From: Meconema thalassinum
Taxonomy: Eukaryota; Arthropoda; Insecta; Orthoptera; Tettigoniidae
NCBI GenBank assembly: GCA_946902985.2
Contig: OX336388.2
Span: 1,702,923,978-1,702,987,977 of the forward strand
DNA: 64,000 nucleotides
Reading direction: 5' to 3'
Shown here: piece after piece, positions 46,261-55,034 of the stretch
Position numbering within the stretch: position 1 is the stretch's first letter
How the letters are laid out: every line of letters starts with the position of its first letter
Notes under the pieces: generated by a model
Databases searched by the model: none
The model's input: only the letters and a program-made list of their open reading frames with translations
What the model was told of the DNA's origin: nothing
Translations under genes and position numbers: made by a program

Positions 46261-47478
46261 TTATACACTCGTCACTTGGTTGGACAGTGGATAATAGTTG
46301 ACTTGTTTGTGGTGAATAATCAAACAGTAGGCCGTCGTATTGGCTGGTACATTGTCATGCGTTTCAAAATCTAGTCGAATGTCGATATTGGATGGCTTGA
46401 CAGACTCTTCCAGGTATGAACAGTCAAAAACAATCAGTGGTGCTCTTGCCTTAAACGCTTGGGGTAGTAGCATGGGGCCGTTCTCTTTTTGATAATACGA
46501 CCATCGAAATTTAGAAAACAAGTCGTACAGGGGCCCAAACTTATTTTTTGAAAAATCCAAATCCAGTCCTTCATAGGGAAACACAGCTCCGTTGAGGAAA
46601 AGACGTGCATTTCTCAATTGCAGGTGATCAAATTGCGTGGCATCTTTGGTTTGTTGATACTTGCGATTCGTTTGAAATCCCACGATCAGGTAGAGAGGTC
46701 TCTCTGTATAGCGAGCTGTTTTTACAGACCAACTGTGTGTGTTGGTGGTGGGCAATAGCGGATACTCATGGAGTGCCCAGCTTCTAAATTCCATGGGTAG
46801 AGGCATATCTCTCTTTACCATTTTGAGTATGTCCAGTTTTTTGCTATCGTTAAGGGTCACATGAGGCACTTTCCATAGCAAGCGTTGTAGTTGAACTTTT
46901 GAATCAATGGGGGCATTGTCAGCTCCCTTGAGTGCATTGTTATCACTCCTGTCTCTCACCAGATAAAGCACTTGCCTTGCGTTGACCACAATGCGTTGGT
47001 GATCTTCAGCAAAGCCTAGAATTAGTTTAAGAGGTAAATATCCAGTAAAGGTTCCATCGGTGTGTACCATCCAGTCATTGGTCGAGTCAGGACACCAACC
47101 TGCCATGCAAAGTGTTTTACCGTCTTCCTCACTATAAGAGGGGTATAGTTTCATGACACTGGAAATGCCCACATTTCGAGTGCTATCCACCACGATATCG
47201 TTAATGACATACCGCACTTCAGAAAACAGAAAGGCCAAACCATGGTTGGCCAACTTGGATGTGGTGGGTGTAGAGCCATCGGCTTTAGTGAGCCGACCTT
47301 CAATCTGAATGACACTTTCATGCGGTAGGGTGTAAATATCTTGGTTGTTGATAACAAATTGAATTTCATCATTGTTATTGAGTCCAGGTGTTTGAGCTTG
47401 ATAGGAATGGAGATCAATTCTTACCACTCCTGGTTGCTCCTCGATGCGGTTCGCTATCTCTAGGATAGAATTCATCAT
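46261..47478 (-). CDS. Major capsid protein candidate (double jelly-roll, hexon-like)
   Basis: The 405-residue frame lies at the expected capsid place, just downstream of the penton-like gene. Patterns include an N-terminal VIQIEGRLT strand, FLFSEVRYVINDIVVDS, FTGYLPLKLILGFAEDH, RNARLFLNGAVFPYEGLDLDF, and near the end LIVFDCSYLEESVKPSNIDIRLDFE followed by NTTAYCLIIHH. These match my knowledge of Polinton/adintovirus major capsid proteins, which form pseudohexameric shells. The frame is uninterrupted. The start is one of two adjacent Met codons at 47478. Its first 65 bases overlap the short ORF upstream. Confidence 0.85.
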   Translation of the reverse strand: MMNSILEIANRIEEQPGVVRIDLHSYQAQTPGLNNNDEIQFVINNQDIYTLPHESVIQIEGRLTKADGSTPTTSKLANHGLAFLFSEVRYVINDIVVDSTRNVGISSVMKLYPSYSEEDGKTLCMAGWCPDSTNDWMVHTDGTFTGYLPLKLILGFAEDHQRIVVNARQVLYLVRDRSDNNALKGADNAPIDSKVQLQRLLWKVPHVTLNDSKKLDILKMVKRDMPLPMEFRSWALHEYPLLPTTNTHSWSVKTARYTERPLYLIVGFQTNRKYQQTKDATQFDHLQLRNARLFLNGAVFPYEGLDLDFSKNKFGPLYDLFSKFRWSYYQKENGPMLLPQAFKARAPLIVFDCSYLEESVKPSNIDIRLDFETHDNVPANTTAYCLIIHHKQVNYYPLSNQVTSV

Positions 47479-47602
47479 GAGGGTTGACGTGGTAACCCAA
47501 ATGCTGTAAAATCTGCTTGTTCTGAGATGTTAACGTGTATTCACGTGGCAAACAACTAACACCATTCCTAGACGGTGTTGTTGCTTTATACACAAACTTC
47601 AT
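47414..47602 (-). CDS. Short 62-residue ORF between penton-like and capsid genes
   Basis: It begins MKFVYKATTPSRN and includes LTSQNKQILQHLGYHV. Its ATG overlaps the stop codon of the penton-like gene (ATGA at 47599-47602), and its end overlaps the capsid gene by 65 bases. Tight packing and position argue for a real small gene. No function is known to me; it may be a small capsid-associated protein. Confidence 0.55.
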   Translation of the reverse strand: MKFVYKATTPSRNGVSCLPREYTLTSQNKQILQHLGYHVNPHDEFYPRDSEPHRGATRSGKN

Positions 47603-48321
47603 AGTGGCTTTAGCACCAACTTGTAAGTCACTGGTGTGGTAGAATCTAGATCAATGAGTTGTTGATCTCTATTGATCAGTCTTAATGTTATATTACTAAT
47701 ACTATCAACAGCCACAGAATGAAAAAGCACCACTGGAGGGTTTTCACGAATAATATAGCCATTGGGCGATGTCACAATAAAGTCATAAAGTGAATGCGAT
47801 GGTTCCTGATTGGTGTACACTTGGCTAATAATATTACACGTCACTGACACATGATGGTCCTCAATGAATTTCACTTCATGGTCTGATTCATGTTTTTTGT
47901 TGGGTTCCAACACACGTGGTTTAAATCCTAGTAATGGACCAATGGAATCGGGGTGTGTTTTAAAGTCAACGTTGAATGAGGAGAAAATACTGCAGCGATG
48001 AGTGTTGGTATTTCCTACAAGTTCAAACTTGTGCGTTCCGTCGAGAAATGACTTTAAACCATATTGATTGATCAACACCACATAAATGTGTTCATAAATA
48101 TCATCGATCGTGTATCCACCAGAGTTCAAGGTGAGCACAGAATCATCATAGTAAAACTTGTTGTTCACATTTTCACGTATGTTGTATATTCGATTGTACG
48201 TTTCAAGAGAAACAAGTCCTAAACCATAGGGTTTTTCACTCAATTCGATTGGCGGGTAGAAGTCTAGGCTGACTTCAGGTCCACGTCCATGCACTGTAAA
48301 CGTTTTACTTTCTGCCGACAT
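47599..48321 (-). CDS. Penton-like minor capsid protein (single jelly-roll candidate)
   Basis: The 240-residue frame shows DFYPPIEL, IYEHIYVVLINQYGLKSF, GPLLGFKPRVLEPNKKHESD, VTCNIISQVYTNQEPSHSLY, and a C-terminal NITLRLINRD strand. The central LLGF-P segment, then an S/D-rich turn, then a CNI strand, matches what I know of Polinton/adintovirus penton proteins, which sit at the five-fold vertices. It overlaps the protease frame upstream by 17 bases and the next ORF by 4. Confidence 0.8.
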   Translation of the reverse strand: MSAESKTFTVHGRGPEVSLDFYPPIELSEKPYGLGLVSLETYNRIYNIRENVNNKFYYDDSVLTLNSGGYTIDDIYEHIYVVLINQYGLKSFLDGTHKFELVGNTNTHRCSIFSSFNVDFKTHPDSIGPLLGFKPRVLEPNKKHESDHEVKFIEDHHVSVTCNIISQVYTNQEPSHSLYDFIVTSPNGYIIRENPPVVLFHSVAVDSISNITLRLINRDQQLIDLDSTTPVTYKLVLKPL

Positions 48322-48697
48322 ACTGGTGGCGTTTTTGCTTACGCAGCGTCTTATATAAAAAAATTAAACACAAACGTCCACACTGTTGGCTGTTAAACGT
48401 TTGCTCTCGTTTCACATTATAATATATCTTTATCCTGTTTCCAAAATAGGTCACTAGTTCCATGGGCGGGGGCAAATTCCCAAAACTGTCAAAGTACCAT
48501 ACCGTGGATCCCTCTTTGACATAAGCTACATAATGCGTTCCTGGTCCTCGGTGATCATCCAAATTGACAACAGCACATTCCTGTTTCCAGGGTCGTGGGG
48601 GTAATTGGTTTCGCATAAACACACCTCGAAAATGAGAAAGCTTTAGTTGTTTAGCATAGCTTTCCACTTGTTGATGCGTCAGGGCATGTCTCGCTAT
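48305..48697 (-). CDS. Adenain-like maturation cysteine protease
   Basis: The frame has FRGVFMRNQLPPRPW, ECAVVNLDDHRGPGTHYVAY, YFDSFGNLPPPMEL and FNSQQCGRLCLIFLYKTL. Counted from the GTG at 48667, the catalytic His is 45, Asp 60, oxyanion Gln 95 and Cys 96, the adenovirus protease layout. The enzyme would process capsid precursors. No ATG precedes the conserved region in frame: coding similarity starts before 48667, and the nearest candidate is ATA at 48697-48695. The start is therefore unsettled (mutated ATG, non-ATG start, or splicing). It lies between core protein and penton genes, same strand. Confidence 0.85.
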   Translation of the reverse strand: MARHALTHQQVESYAKQLKLSHFRGVFMRNQLPPRPWKQECAVVNLDDHRGPGTHYVAYVKEGSTVWYFDSFGNLPPPMELVTYFGNRIKIYYNVKREQTFNSQQCGRLCLIFLYKTLRKQKRHQYVGRK

Positions 48698-48721
48698 GGC
48701 AGAGGTTAAATTTTTTTTTTT

Positions 48722-49177
48722 TTAAATATTTTGAAATGGTGAAATCCCAAATCCTTGTTGATAAAAGGCTGGCTTTAAATTGGCATTTCTAGCCCCCATG
48801 GCAATCGCTTCCATCGTTTCATTGTGTCGCTGACTTTCTTTGAGTTGTTGCTTGCCCTGCTGCGCGGCTTTAATGGTTTTCGCCACTGCACTGGCACCGC
48901 CCAAAAGTGAGCCCAGAGCAGCCAAACCAGCAAATAATGCAGGTAAAAATCCCGCTCGTTTGGGGACGGGAATCACTCGCCCTTGGTTTGAAACCTGTCG
49001 CCGACGTTTTGGAATAACCTGTCTCTGTGCTGCTCGAAGGGCTTTCCTTATGGTCAATACATTATTTTTTCTTTTTTTCTTTCGCAAGGGCTTGTCCTCG
49101 AATGTTGTAAGCCCAGGCTTTTCCAAGGACAATGTCCTTTTTTTAGTCTTTCTCACTGCATACCTTTGTTTCACCAT
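48722..49177 (-). CDS. Basic virion core/minor capsid protein
   Basis: It begins MVKQRYAVRKTKKR (49177; an earlier Met at 49195 is less likely). It has long Arg/Lys-rich blocks (LRKKKRKNN, VIPKRRRQV), then a hydrophobic Gly/Ala segment FLPALFAGLAALGSLLGGAS, a helical AVAKTIKAAQQGKQQLKESQ, and a C-terminal GFGISPF. This basic N-terminus, hydrophobic middle and Gly-Phe-Gly end is characteristic of the adenovirus pX/pVI-like proteins of Polintons and adintoviruses. It probably binds DNA or membranes in the particle. Confidence 0.75.
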   Translation of the reverse strand: MVKQRYAVRKTKKRTLSLEKPGLTTFEDKPLRKKKRKNNVLTIRKALRAAQRQVIPKRRRQVSNQGRVIPVPKRAGFLPALFAGLAALGSLLGGASAVAKTIKAAQQGKQQLKESQRHNETMEAIAMGARNANLKPAFYQQGFGISPFQNI

Positions 49178-49236
49178 GATGATAATGACCCACAACCTTT
49201 CACAAGAAAGTTTAAATCACAACTAACGTCAGATGG

Positions 49237-49962
49237 TTATTTCATGGCTGTATATTCCAATTCCACATAAAGTGGGAAATCGTTTATGGTTTTTCCCGCT
49301 TGCTTTTCATCCCATGTCAACATGAGGTGAAAGGATAATTCGTCACCAGCATTGACCATTTCATGGTTATGGACCAACATCCTATGACCATTTATCTTTA
49401 TTTGTAAATGGTTCTCATCAGGTATGGCATATTTGATGTGAATGGTTCCATCATAGTGTAATCGATAGTGGCTTAAACCCGAAGCGAGCACATAGGTCAA
49501 GTGCTGATCATGGACTAGCGGTAAATGGTTTCTGTCATTCACAGGTTTTTCATTTGTCAGATACACTAAAAACACAGATGGGATAAATGTATAAAGCCTT
49601 TTCATTTCATAGGTCATGTAACGCTTGGTACAAACATCGTCTTCGTCTTGTGGGTCTTCCACGTGAATAATCCGATGGTGATTAGCGCTATAGCCATTCA
49701 CCATAAGCTGGGGCACTTTGTCATAAAACTCATACACTTTGTTATCCACATACTTTTTCGTAGTAACGTCTGTAGACACTTGAGGATGTTTTAGATGGGT
49801 TAACCGCTTTCCCTTAAAGTCATAATCTCCCTGTTTTGTGCGTGGCACTACTGACCTATCCACATAGTGTTTATTAGCAGGATCTGTTTCTTGTTTAGGA
49901 TCATGTATGGAGACAGGTCTACCTTTGGCCATCAACGCACGTCCAAAGACATCCATCGTCAA
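49237..49962 (-). CDS. Fibre-like protein with tail-fibre repeats
   Basis: It shows three spaced copies of an H-P-...-D-.-K-.YV-type motif: HDPKQETDPANKHYVD, HLKHPQVSTDVTTKKYVDNK and VEDPQDEDDVCTKRYMTYE. This P..-DA-.KKYVD motif is common in trimeric phage tail fibres. The C-terminal half (from about residue 125) is beta-rich, ending FPLYVELEYTAMK, and could be a receptor-binding head. By position (first gene of the reverse block) and layout it may be the attachment fibre, as in adenoviruses; this is inference. Confidence 0.65.
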   Translation of the reverse strand: MTMDVFGRALMAKGRPVSIHDPKQETDPANKHYVDRSVVPRTKQGDYDFKGKRLTHLKHPQVSTDVTTKKYVDNKVYEFYDKVPQLMVNGYSANHHRIIHVEDPQDEDDVCTKRYMTYEMKRLYTFIPSVFLVYLTNEKPVNDRNHLPLVHDQHLTYVLASGLSHYRLHYDGTIHIKYAIPDENHLQIKINGHRMLVHNHEMVNAGDELSFHLMLTWDEKQAGKTINDFPLYVELEYTAMK

Positions 49963-50048
49963 CCTGTAGTACCAGTCTACTGTTTCTATGACAAGGTTCG
50001 GTGTCCTGTATATAGACAGCCGGCTAGCCTGTCTAAGCCTTAGTTGAC
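49963..50048. promoter_or_regulatory. Divergent promoter region
   Basis: Only 86 bases separate the start of the reverse-strand block (49962) from the ATPase start (50049). They contain tatata at 50009-50014 within cctgtatatagaca, a symmetric TATA-like box that could serve either direction. It is the only divergent gap in the element. Confidence 0.5.
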
Positions 50049-50747
50049 ATGAAGATTATTAAGCAGCAAGAGTCATTCCCCGTGGGGTACATGGTTTCCC
50101 ATCTCTGTCCCACATCACGTGAACAACGCCATGGTTCACTGTTTCCATCTTCCATTCGCTGCATCATTGTGGGGCCTTCCGGCTGTGGAAAGACTAATCT
50201 TTTGCTAACGCTCATTACAGCGCCCAATGGTCTGCGTTTTCAAAATATGTATATTTTTGCAAAATCTCTCTACCAACCCCTCTACGTGTTTCTGGATCAA
50301 GTCATGTCTGGATTACAAAAAGAGAATATGGGTTATTTTACATTTTCCATGCAAGAAAATGTGATTTCACCGGATGAGGTAAAGCCTGATTCACTCATGA
50401 TTTTCGATGATGTATCCACTGAACGTCAAGGCATCATTCAAAGCTATTTCAGCATGGGTCGACACAAACATATCGATTGCTTCTATCTTGGGCAAACGTA
50501 TTCTAAAATGTCCAAACAGTTGATTCGTGACAATGCCAATGTCATTGTTTTATTTCGTCAGGACGAGAGGAACAGTCGTCACATTTATAAAGAACATGTG
50601 AATCCGGATATGACCTTTCAAATGTTTACAGAATTGTGTGCCAAGTGCTGGAACACTCAACGTCATGCCTGTTTAGTGATTGACAAACAAAGTGAACTCA
50701 ACCAAGGACGGTATCGCTTAGGGTTTGATCATTTTATTGCTATTTAA
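50049..50747 (+). CDS. FtsK/HerA (A32-like) genome-packaging ATPase
   Basis: The 232-residue protein has Walker A GPSGCGKT at residues 42-49, Walker B LMIFDD at 116-121, and GQTYSKMSKQLIRDNANVIVLF downstream, the sensor and arginine-finger area of this family. It would pump element DNA into capsids. Length and motif spacing are normal, and the frame is undamaged. It heads the plus-strand right-hand block. Confidence 0.93.
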   Translation: MKIIKQQESFPVGYMVSHLCPTSREQRHGSLFPSSIRCIIVGPSGCGKTNLLLTLITAPNGLRFQNMYIFAKSLYQPLYVFLDQVMSGLQKENMGYFTFSMQENVISPDEVKPDSLMIFDDVSTERQGIIQSYFSMGRHKHIDCFYLGQTYSKMSKQLIRDNANVIVLFRQDERNSRHIYKEHVNPDMTFQMFTELCAKCWNTQRHACLVIDKQSELNQGRYRLGFDHFIAI

Positions 50748-50788
50748 GGCCTTGTCTCATTCCCCATCAAGTCATTTGTCAAGACACC

Positions 50789-51799
50789 ATGGCGTTAGCA
50801 GAGAGTCAATTGCAAAAGCATATTATTAGAGCAAAAAATACTATTCTCCAAAAGTTTCGTCAATTGAAACAATCACGTGCCAATCATGCTTTGTTTATTC
50901 AACAACATTTAGCACCTCCGCTAAAAGCCATGTTGAAACCCTCTTTCAAGCCATCTGAAACTCTACCCACCGTTTCACAAGCCACGCAGACGCTGCACGA
51001 GGACCCTGAGGAAGAGGAAGAGGAACAGGAAGATTTGACTAGTGTTAGTGAAGTTGAGGATGAGGAGGAACAAGTGTTTACGCCTCAAAAAAAGGCCGCA
51101 CCCCTTGCAGAGTTTTTGAGAAAAAAGAAATCCTTGGCCATGGTCGAAACACCTTGCCCTTCCAGGGCGTCTCCGTTTTCACAACTCTTGGCCACCCCTC
51201 AACATAAAGCTCAACTGAAAACCATTTTAATAAAATATTATGGATCAACATTGGAACCCTATTTCACCGATCTATTTATTGGAAACACAGATACCACGTA
51301 TGGTGTTCGCTATGAGGATGATAGTTTTAAAATTGGCGATTCATCCATTAAATTTGCTCGTACTAAAGCTGTCATTAAAAACATCAACTATAAATTAACG
51401 CCAGGACTGTTAAAGCTGCTCTTTTCTCGGACCCCCTCTTCCCATGATTATACGTCAGAGGACCTTGACAAATATAAATCCATTTTATTGGATACCCATG
51501 CTCACAAAAGACAGTATGATCCCACGCAACAAGTGAATGCCAATATATCTCAAAAATATAAAACCATCATTGCAAAAATGTTTCCCACCAGTCAAAGTAC
51601 TCGTCGTAAAGCATCCGCTTCGGGAGTGACATTTAAACCATTAAAACCCCTTGTGGATGTTACCTACTGGCACAATCCCAATAAGCTCGTCCAGCGGCTA
51701 CAGTTGTTGCATGCCTCACGTCAAGCTGGCCATACCGGTCACGATTGGGAAATTCAAGAAATTGAACAAGAACTTCGAAATGCCAAAATTATTGTTTAA
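50789..51799 (+). CDS. Conserved Polinton protein of unknown function (336 residues)
   Basis: An N-terminal helical part is followed by a Glu-rich acidic run (EDPEEEEEEQED, residues about 71-85), a Lys/Ser linker, then a conserved half: TPGLLKLLFSRTPSSHDYTS, LDKYKSILLDTHAHKR, KYKTIIAKMF and near the end LVQRLQLLHASRQAGHTGH with EIEQELRNAKIIV. I recognise this C-terminal pattern from unnamed arthropod proteins, possibly annotated as DUF8207, but am not sure. It lies between ATPase and integrase; its stop overlaps the integrase start by 20 bases. A structural role is possible. Confidence 0.8.
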   Translation: MALAESQLQKHIIRAKNTILQKFRQLKQSRANHALFIQQHLAPPLKAMLKPSFKPSETLPTVSQATQTLHEDPEEEEEEQEDLTSVSEVEDEEEQVFTPQKKAAPLAEFLRKKKSLAMVETPCPSRASPFSQLLATPQHKAQLKTILIKYYGSTLEPYFTDLFIGNTDTTYGVRYEDDSFKIGDSSIKFARTKAVIKNINYKLTPGLLKLLFSRTPSSHDYTSEDLDKYKSILLDTHAHKRQYDPTQQVNANISQKYKTIIAKMFPTSQSTRRKASASGVTFKPLKPLVDVTYWHNPNKLVQRLQLLHASRQAGHTGHDWEIQEIEQELRNAKIIV

Positions 51800-52727
51800 G
51801 CCCTCACCCATTAAAATGGGTATTGCTCACGAGTTGCATCGCCCAGCTAGGCGTCATTATCCACGACTCAAGGTGATTTCACGAGGTGTGGATGAACTTT
51901 GGCAGGCTGACTTGGTTGAAATGATACCCTATGCTGGCGTTAACGACGGTGTACGCTATATGTTGACCGTCATTGATGTCTATTCCAAAATGGCCTTTGT
52001 TGAACCTGTGCGTCGCAAGTCTGGTCCACTAGTTACCAAGGCCTTTCAACATATTATTCAACACTCCCAACGTCAACCTCAGCTGCTACAAACCGACCAG
52101 GGGAAAGAATTTTTCAACAAGGATTTCTCCAGTTTCCTCAAATCTAAGGATATTCACCATTACACCACGTACAGCAATCTCAAAGCCAGTGTGGTTGAGC
52201 GGTTCAACCGAACATTGAAAACCCATATGTGGAAAGCGTTTACCGCTCAGGGCAGTTATCGCTGGTTGGACATGTTACCTGAGCTAGTGTCACGTTACAA
52301 TTACACCAAACATAGAACGATTGGGACCAAGCCACGTCTCGTAACTAAAAATATTCAGCGATTGGATAAACTGTTCAACCCCATAAAAACAGCCGATCCT
52401 AAACGTCACCGACTGAACATTGGGGATTTTGTTCGTGTGAGCAAATTTAAGTCTGCCTTCAATAAGGGCTACACGCCTCAGTGGGGGACTGAACTATTTC
52501 GAATTCGTCAAGTCAACTTGGACACTCCAGTCACCTATTTACTCGAGGACCTCAACCATCAACCCATAAAAGGTAGATTTTATCTCCATGAACTTCAGAA
52601 AACAGCATTTCCTCAGCATTATCTTGTGGAAAAAGTGTTGAAACAAAAAGGAAATAAACTCTACGTCAAATGGTTAGGGTTTAACTCTACGTTTAATTCT
52701 CGGATCAATAAATTACATGTTGTGTGA
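51780..52727 (+). CDS. Retrovirus-like integrase with C-terminal chromodomain
   Basis: From the ATG at 51780 the product is 315 residues. Catalytic residues are D44 (WQADLVEM), D106 (LLQTDQGKEF) and E140 (KASVVERFNRTLK), a DDE core with 33 residues between the last two. The N-terminal HELHRPARRHYPR is typical of Polinton integrases; no HHCC zinc finger is present. The end (YLVEKVLKQ...YVKWLGFNSTFNSRI) resembles a chromodomain that may guide insertion into certain chromatin. It joins element ends to host DNA with a 6-bp stagger, agreeing with the AGTAGT duplication. The frame also opens upstream to 51651, overlapping the previous gene, but that part lacks similarity. Confidence 0.93.
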   Translation: MPKLLFKPSPIKMGIAHELHRPARRHYPRLKVISRGVDELWQADLVEMIPYAGVNDGVRYMLTVIDVYSKMAFVEPVRRKSGPLVTKAFQHIIQHSQRQPQLLQTDQGKEFFNKDFSSFLKSKDIHHYTTYSNLKASVVERFNRTLKTHMWKAFTAQGSYRWLDMLPELVSRYNYTKHRTIGTKPRLVTKNIQRLDKLFNPIKTADPKRHRLNIGDFVRVSKFKSAFNKGYTPQWGTELFRIRQVNLDTPVTYLLEDLNHQPIKGRFYLHELQKTAFPQHYLVEKVLKQKGNKLYVKWLGFNSTFNSRINKLHVV

Positions 52728-52972
52728 ACCTGTGTACTTTTTATTTATTCACACATGTTGTACACCACCTATAGCTCTATGTGTACAGTGCTCCGCGCTT
52801 CATGCATGTTCATACATGTTTGTCTTTCCCTTTCCTCCTGTGTTCTCTCATACATTACCCCCTCCCCTCTCCCTCCCTTCACCTCCCACCACTGCTGTTT
52901 GCAGCTCTTGCCTATCTATTGGTTGTGACATCATTCAGACAAGTTGCATCATACTTTTTACTGATTCAGCGA
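52728..52972 (+). other. Spacer between integrase and right TIR
   Basis: A pyrimidine-rich stretch (ccctcccctctccctcccttcacctccc near 52860-52890). Open frames across it are low-complexity and not called. Confidence 0.4.
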
Positions 52973-54861
52973 TTCCCACGCTTTGAACATTCTCTTATCG
53001 TGCACGTGGACAGATAACACCCAAGCGAACACCTGTGCCGGATCAAATTTCACGTCAACTTGCATTTTGTCACGTACGAAGCAAGACAGGATGTAACTTG
53101 TTAACAGTTATCGCGCATGTAGATAGATAACGTCCCAAGCGAACACCTGCGGTAGATCAAATTTCACGTCAACTTGCATTTTGTCACGTACGAAGCAAGA
53201 CAGAATGTCACTGGTTTAGCATGCCTGTGGTTTCACACATGTGTGCACGCCTTTCGCACTTCCCTGCCACCACGATGATCATTTTTCCATTGCACCTTTT
53301 GTCAAATCAGATCAACGCCTTCCAATAAGCTCAAATGACCTTCACCTCCTCGGCAAGTTTGTTTTCTCTACTCGCTTCGACCAACATAGAATCAAGTTCT
53401 CATCACCGTTTACAAGTCAAAGGTAAAATATCAGAAAAACGCACCCTCGCTCTGTCATACACCGACCCGTCGAAATAGCGATTGTTCTATTAAGCATGGT
53501 CCTTGTGGTTAGCGACAGGTTCGTTGAAACACACACACCCAGCCGTATCGTCTCTCTCTCAACCGCCACGCTTCATAAACATTATAAACAAGTAAAGAAA
53601 AAGAAAACGTTATTTCAACATGTATGGCGTTAGGCCCTTTGTGAATTATTTTTTGGAAAAAAAATATCTACCACATTTGAAAGGGAGCGAAAGCCCGAGT
53701 CCTAGGACACCTCGTACACGTCTCTAGCGTTATTGGTTCATGAGATATCGGCAAAAATCACAAAAAACACGTGTTTACCCCAAAATCGCGTTTCCAAATT
53801 TTTTTTAAAAATATAACGAGTAGTTCATAGCAAAGAGGACGTCACTCCGAGTCCTTGGACCCATCGTACATGCCTCTAGCGTTATTGCTTCGTGAGATAT
53901 CGGCAAAATCACAAAAAACACGTGTTTACCCCAAAATCGCGTTTCCCAAATTTTTTTAAAATTACAATGAGTAGTCCATAGCAAAGAGGACATCACCCTG
54001 AGTACTTGGACCTGTCGAACACACCTCTAGCATGATTGGTTCACGAGATATCGGCAAAATCACAAAAACATGTGTTTACCCCAAAATCGAGTTTCCAATT
54101 TTATTAAAAATTATAACGAGTGGTCCATAGCAGAGAGGACGTCACCCCGAGTCCTTGGACCTGTCGAACATGCCTCTAGCATGATTGGTTCGCGAGATAT
54201 TAAAAGCACATGACCTTTTAGTTTTGGTCTTTTAATCAAATAAAGAGGCTATAGGAAAGTAGGGGACATCACTACGAGTGCTAGGACACCCTGTATGTTC
54301 TAATCCCATGTTTGGTTAGCGAGATATCAAGTTCGGGGCAAATACGAGGGTGGCTCAATAAGAAGTGGTCCAGCTTTCCCCTTACCACACTACTTACAAA
54401 ACACAAATTTTTGCTCTAGCGACTTGAAATTTATTTTGGGGGTAGAGGGCATAGGGACCTTTCATTTATGTCAAATAAACGTTTTTGTAGAGTTCCTAGT
54501 TTCCAAAATATTGGATTTTCAAAATTCGAGTGTTTTGAAAAAAAAACATAAAAGTAAAAAAGTTTCATTATAGAAAATAAAGGGCATAAAGACCATTCGT
54601 TTGAGCTATGGCACAACGTTCTATCATTTTTTGATTTTCAAACTATCACCAACTTTCGAAAACAAAAAAATTCAAAGAATTTTTGAAAAATATAATACAT
54701 GGTCAATAGGAAAGAGGACGTCAGCTCGAGTTCAACGACACCTCATATGTCAACATCCGACCATGGGTTCGCGAGATATCAACAAATATTACATGGCTGA
54801 GGCTTAGTAGTAACGACATGTATGTTCTGAAGTGGGGCAGAAGCGCCACCACTCCACTACT
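52973..54861 (-). repeat. Right terminal inverted repeat of the Polinton
   Basis: It is the complement of 36906-38821. The inner end is ttcccacgctttgaacattctc and the outer end accactccactact. It is 27 bases shorter than the left copy, with scattered differences (for example near 53490-53540), so the two ends have not been homogenised recently. Confidence 0.95.
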
Positions 54862-55034
54862 AGTAGTTTTCATTATCATCCTTATCAAAAGGGCAAATGA
54901 CCTAGATATTACGCCCTCATTGTCTTTGGGGGGGGGGGGGGGCAAATGACCTAGATTTTATGTCCATTATATTTCTAAGGAGACTTTGATACATTATCAT
55001 CATTCCACCGGGCGAAGCCGGGTACTACTGCTAG

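Larger units (their letters stand above)
36906..54861 (+). mobile_element. Polinton/Maverick (adintovirus-like) element, nearly complete
   Basis: The element is 17,956 bp long, starts agtagtggagtggtggcg and ends in the complement, with about 1.9-kb terminal inverted repeats. It is flanked by a 6-bp duplication AGTAGT (36900-36905 and 54862-54867); the neighbouring repeat at 36730-36760 supports this as the empty site. It encodes protein-primed DNA polymerase B, integrase, packaging ATPase, adenain-like protease, penton-like and double jelly-roll capsid proteins, a basic core protein, a fibre-like protein, a phospholipase A2-like protein, a BIR protein and conserved unknowns. The gene set is that of Polintons and adintoviruses. 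Damage is light. Confidence 0.96.
32392..55034 (+). mobile_element. Non-autonomous Helitron, carrying a nested Polinton
   Basis: The 5' end is TCTATATATATAAAGCACAAAG and the 3' end is accgggcgaagccgggtactactgCTAG, with a GC-rich hairpin (stem accgggc / gccgggt, one mismatch, loop gaa) about 10 bases before CTAG. It lies between A (32391) and T (55035); removing it restores the uninterrupted LTR sequence ccaatgctaaat seen near 60381-60392. These are the standard Helitron marks: TC start, CTRR end, A^T target, no duplication. Contents are a (TCTG)n tract, a 128-bp tandem array, a LINE fragment, about 171-bp subterminal repeats and the Polinton. No Rep/helicase frame was found. Confidence 0.9.

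Noticed and set aside
51651..51779. Upstream extension of the integrase frame
   Set aside because: It overlaps the conserved end of the preceding gene in another frame and has no integrase-like features; the ATG at 51780 fits better.
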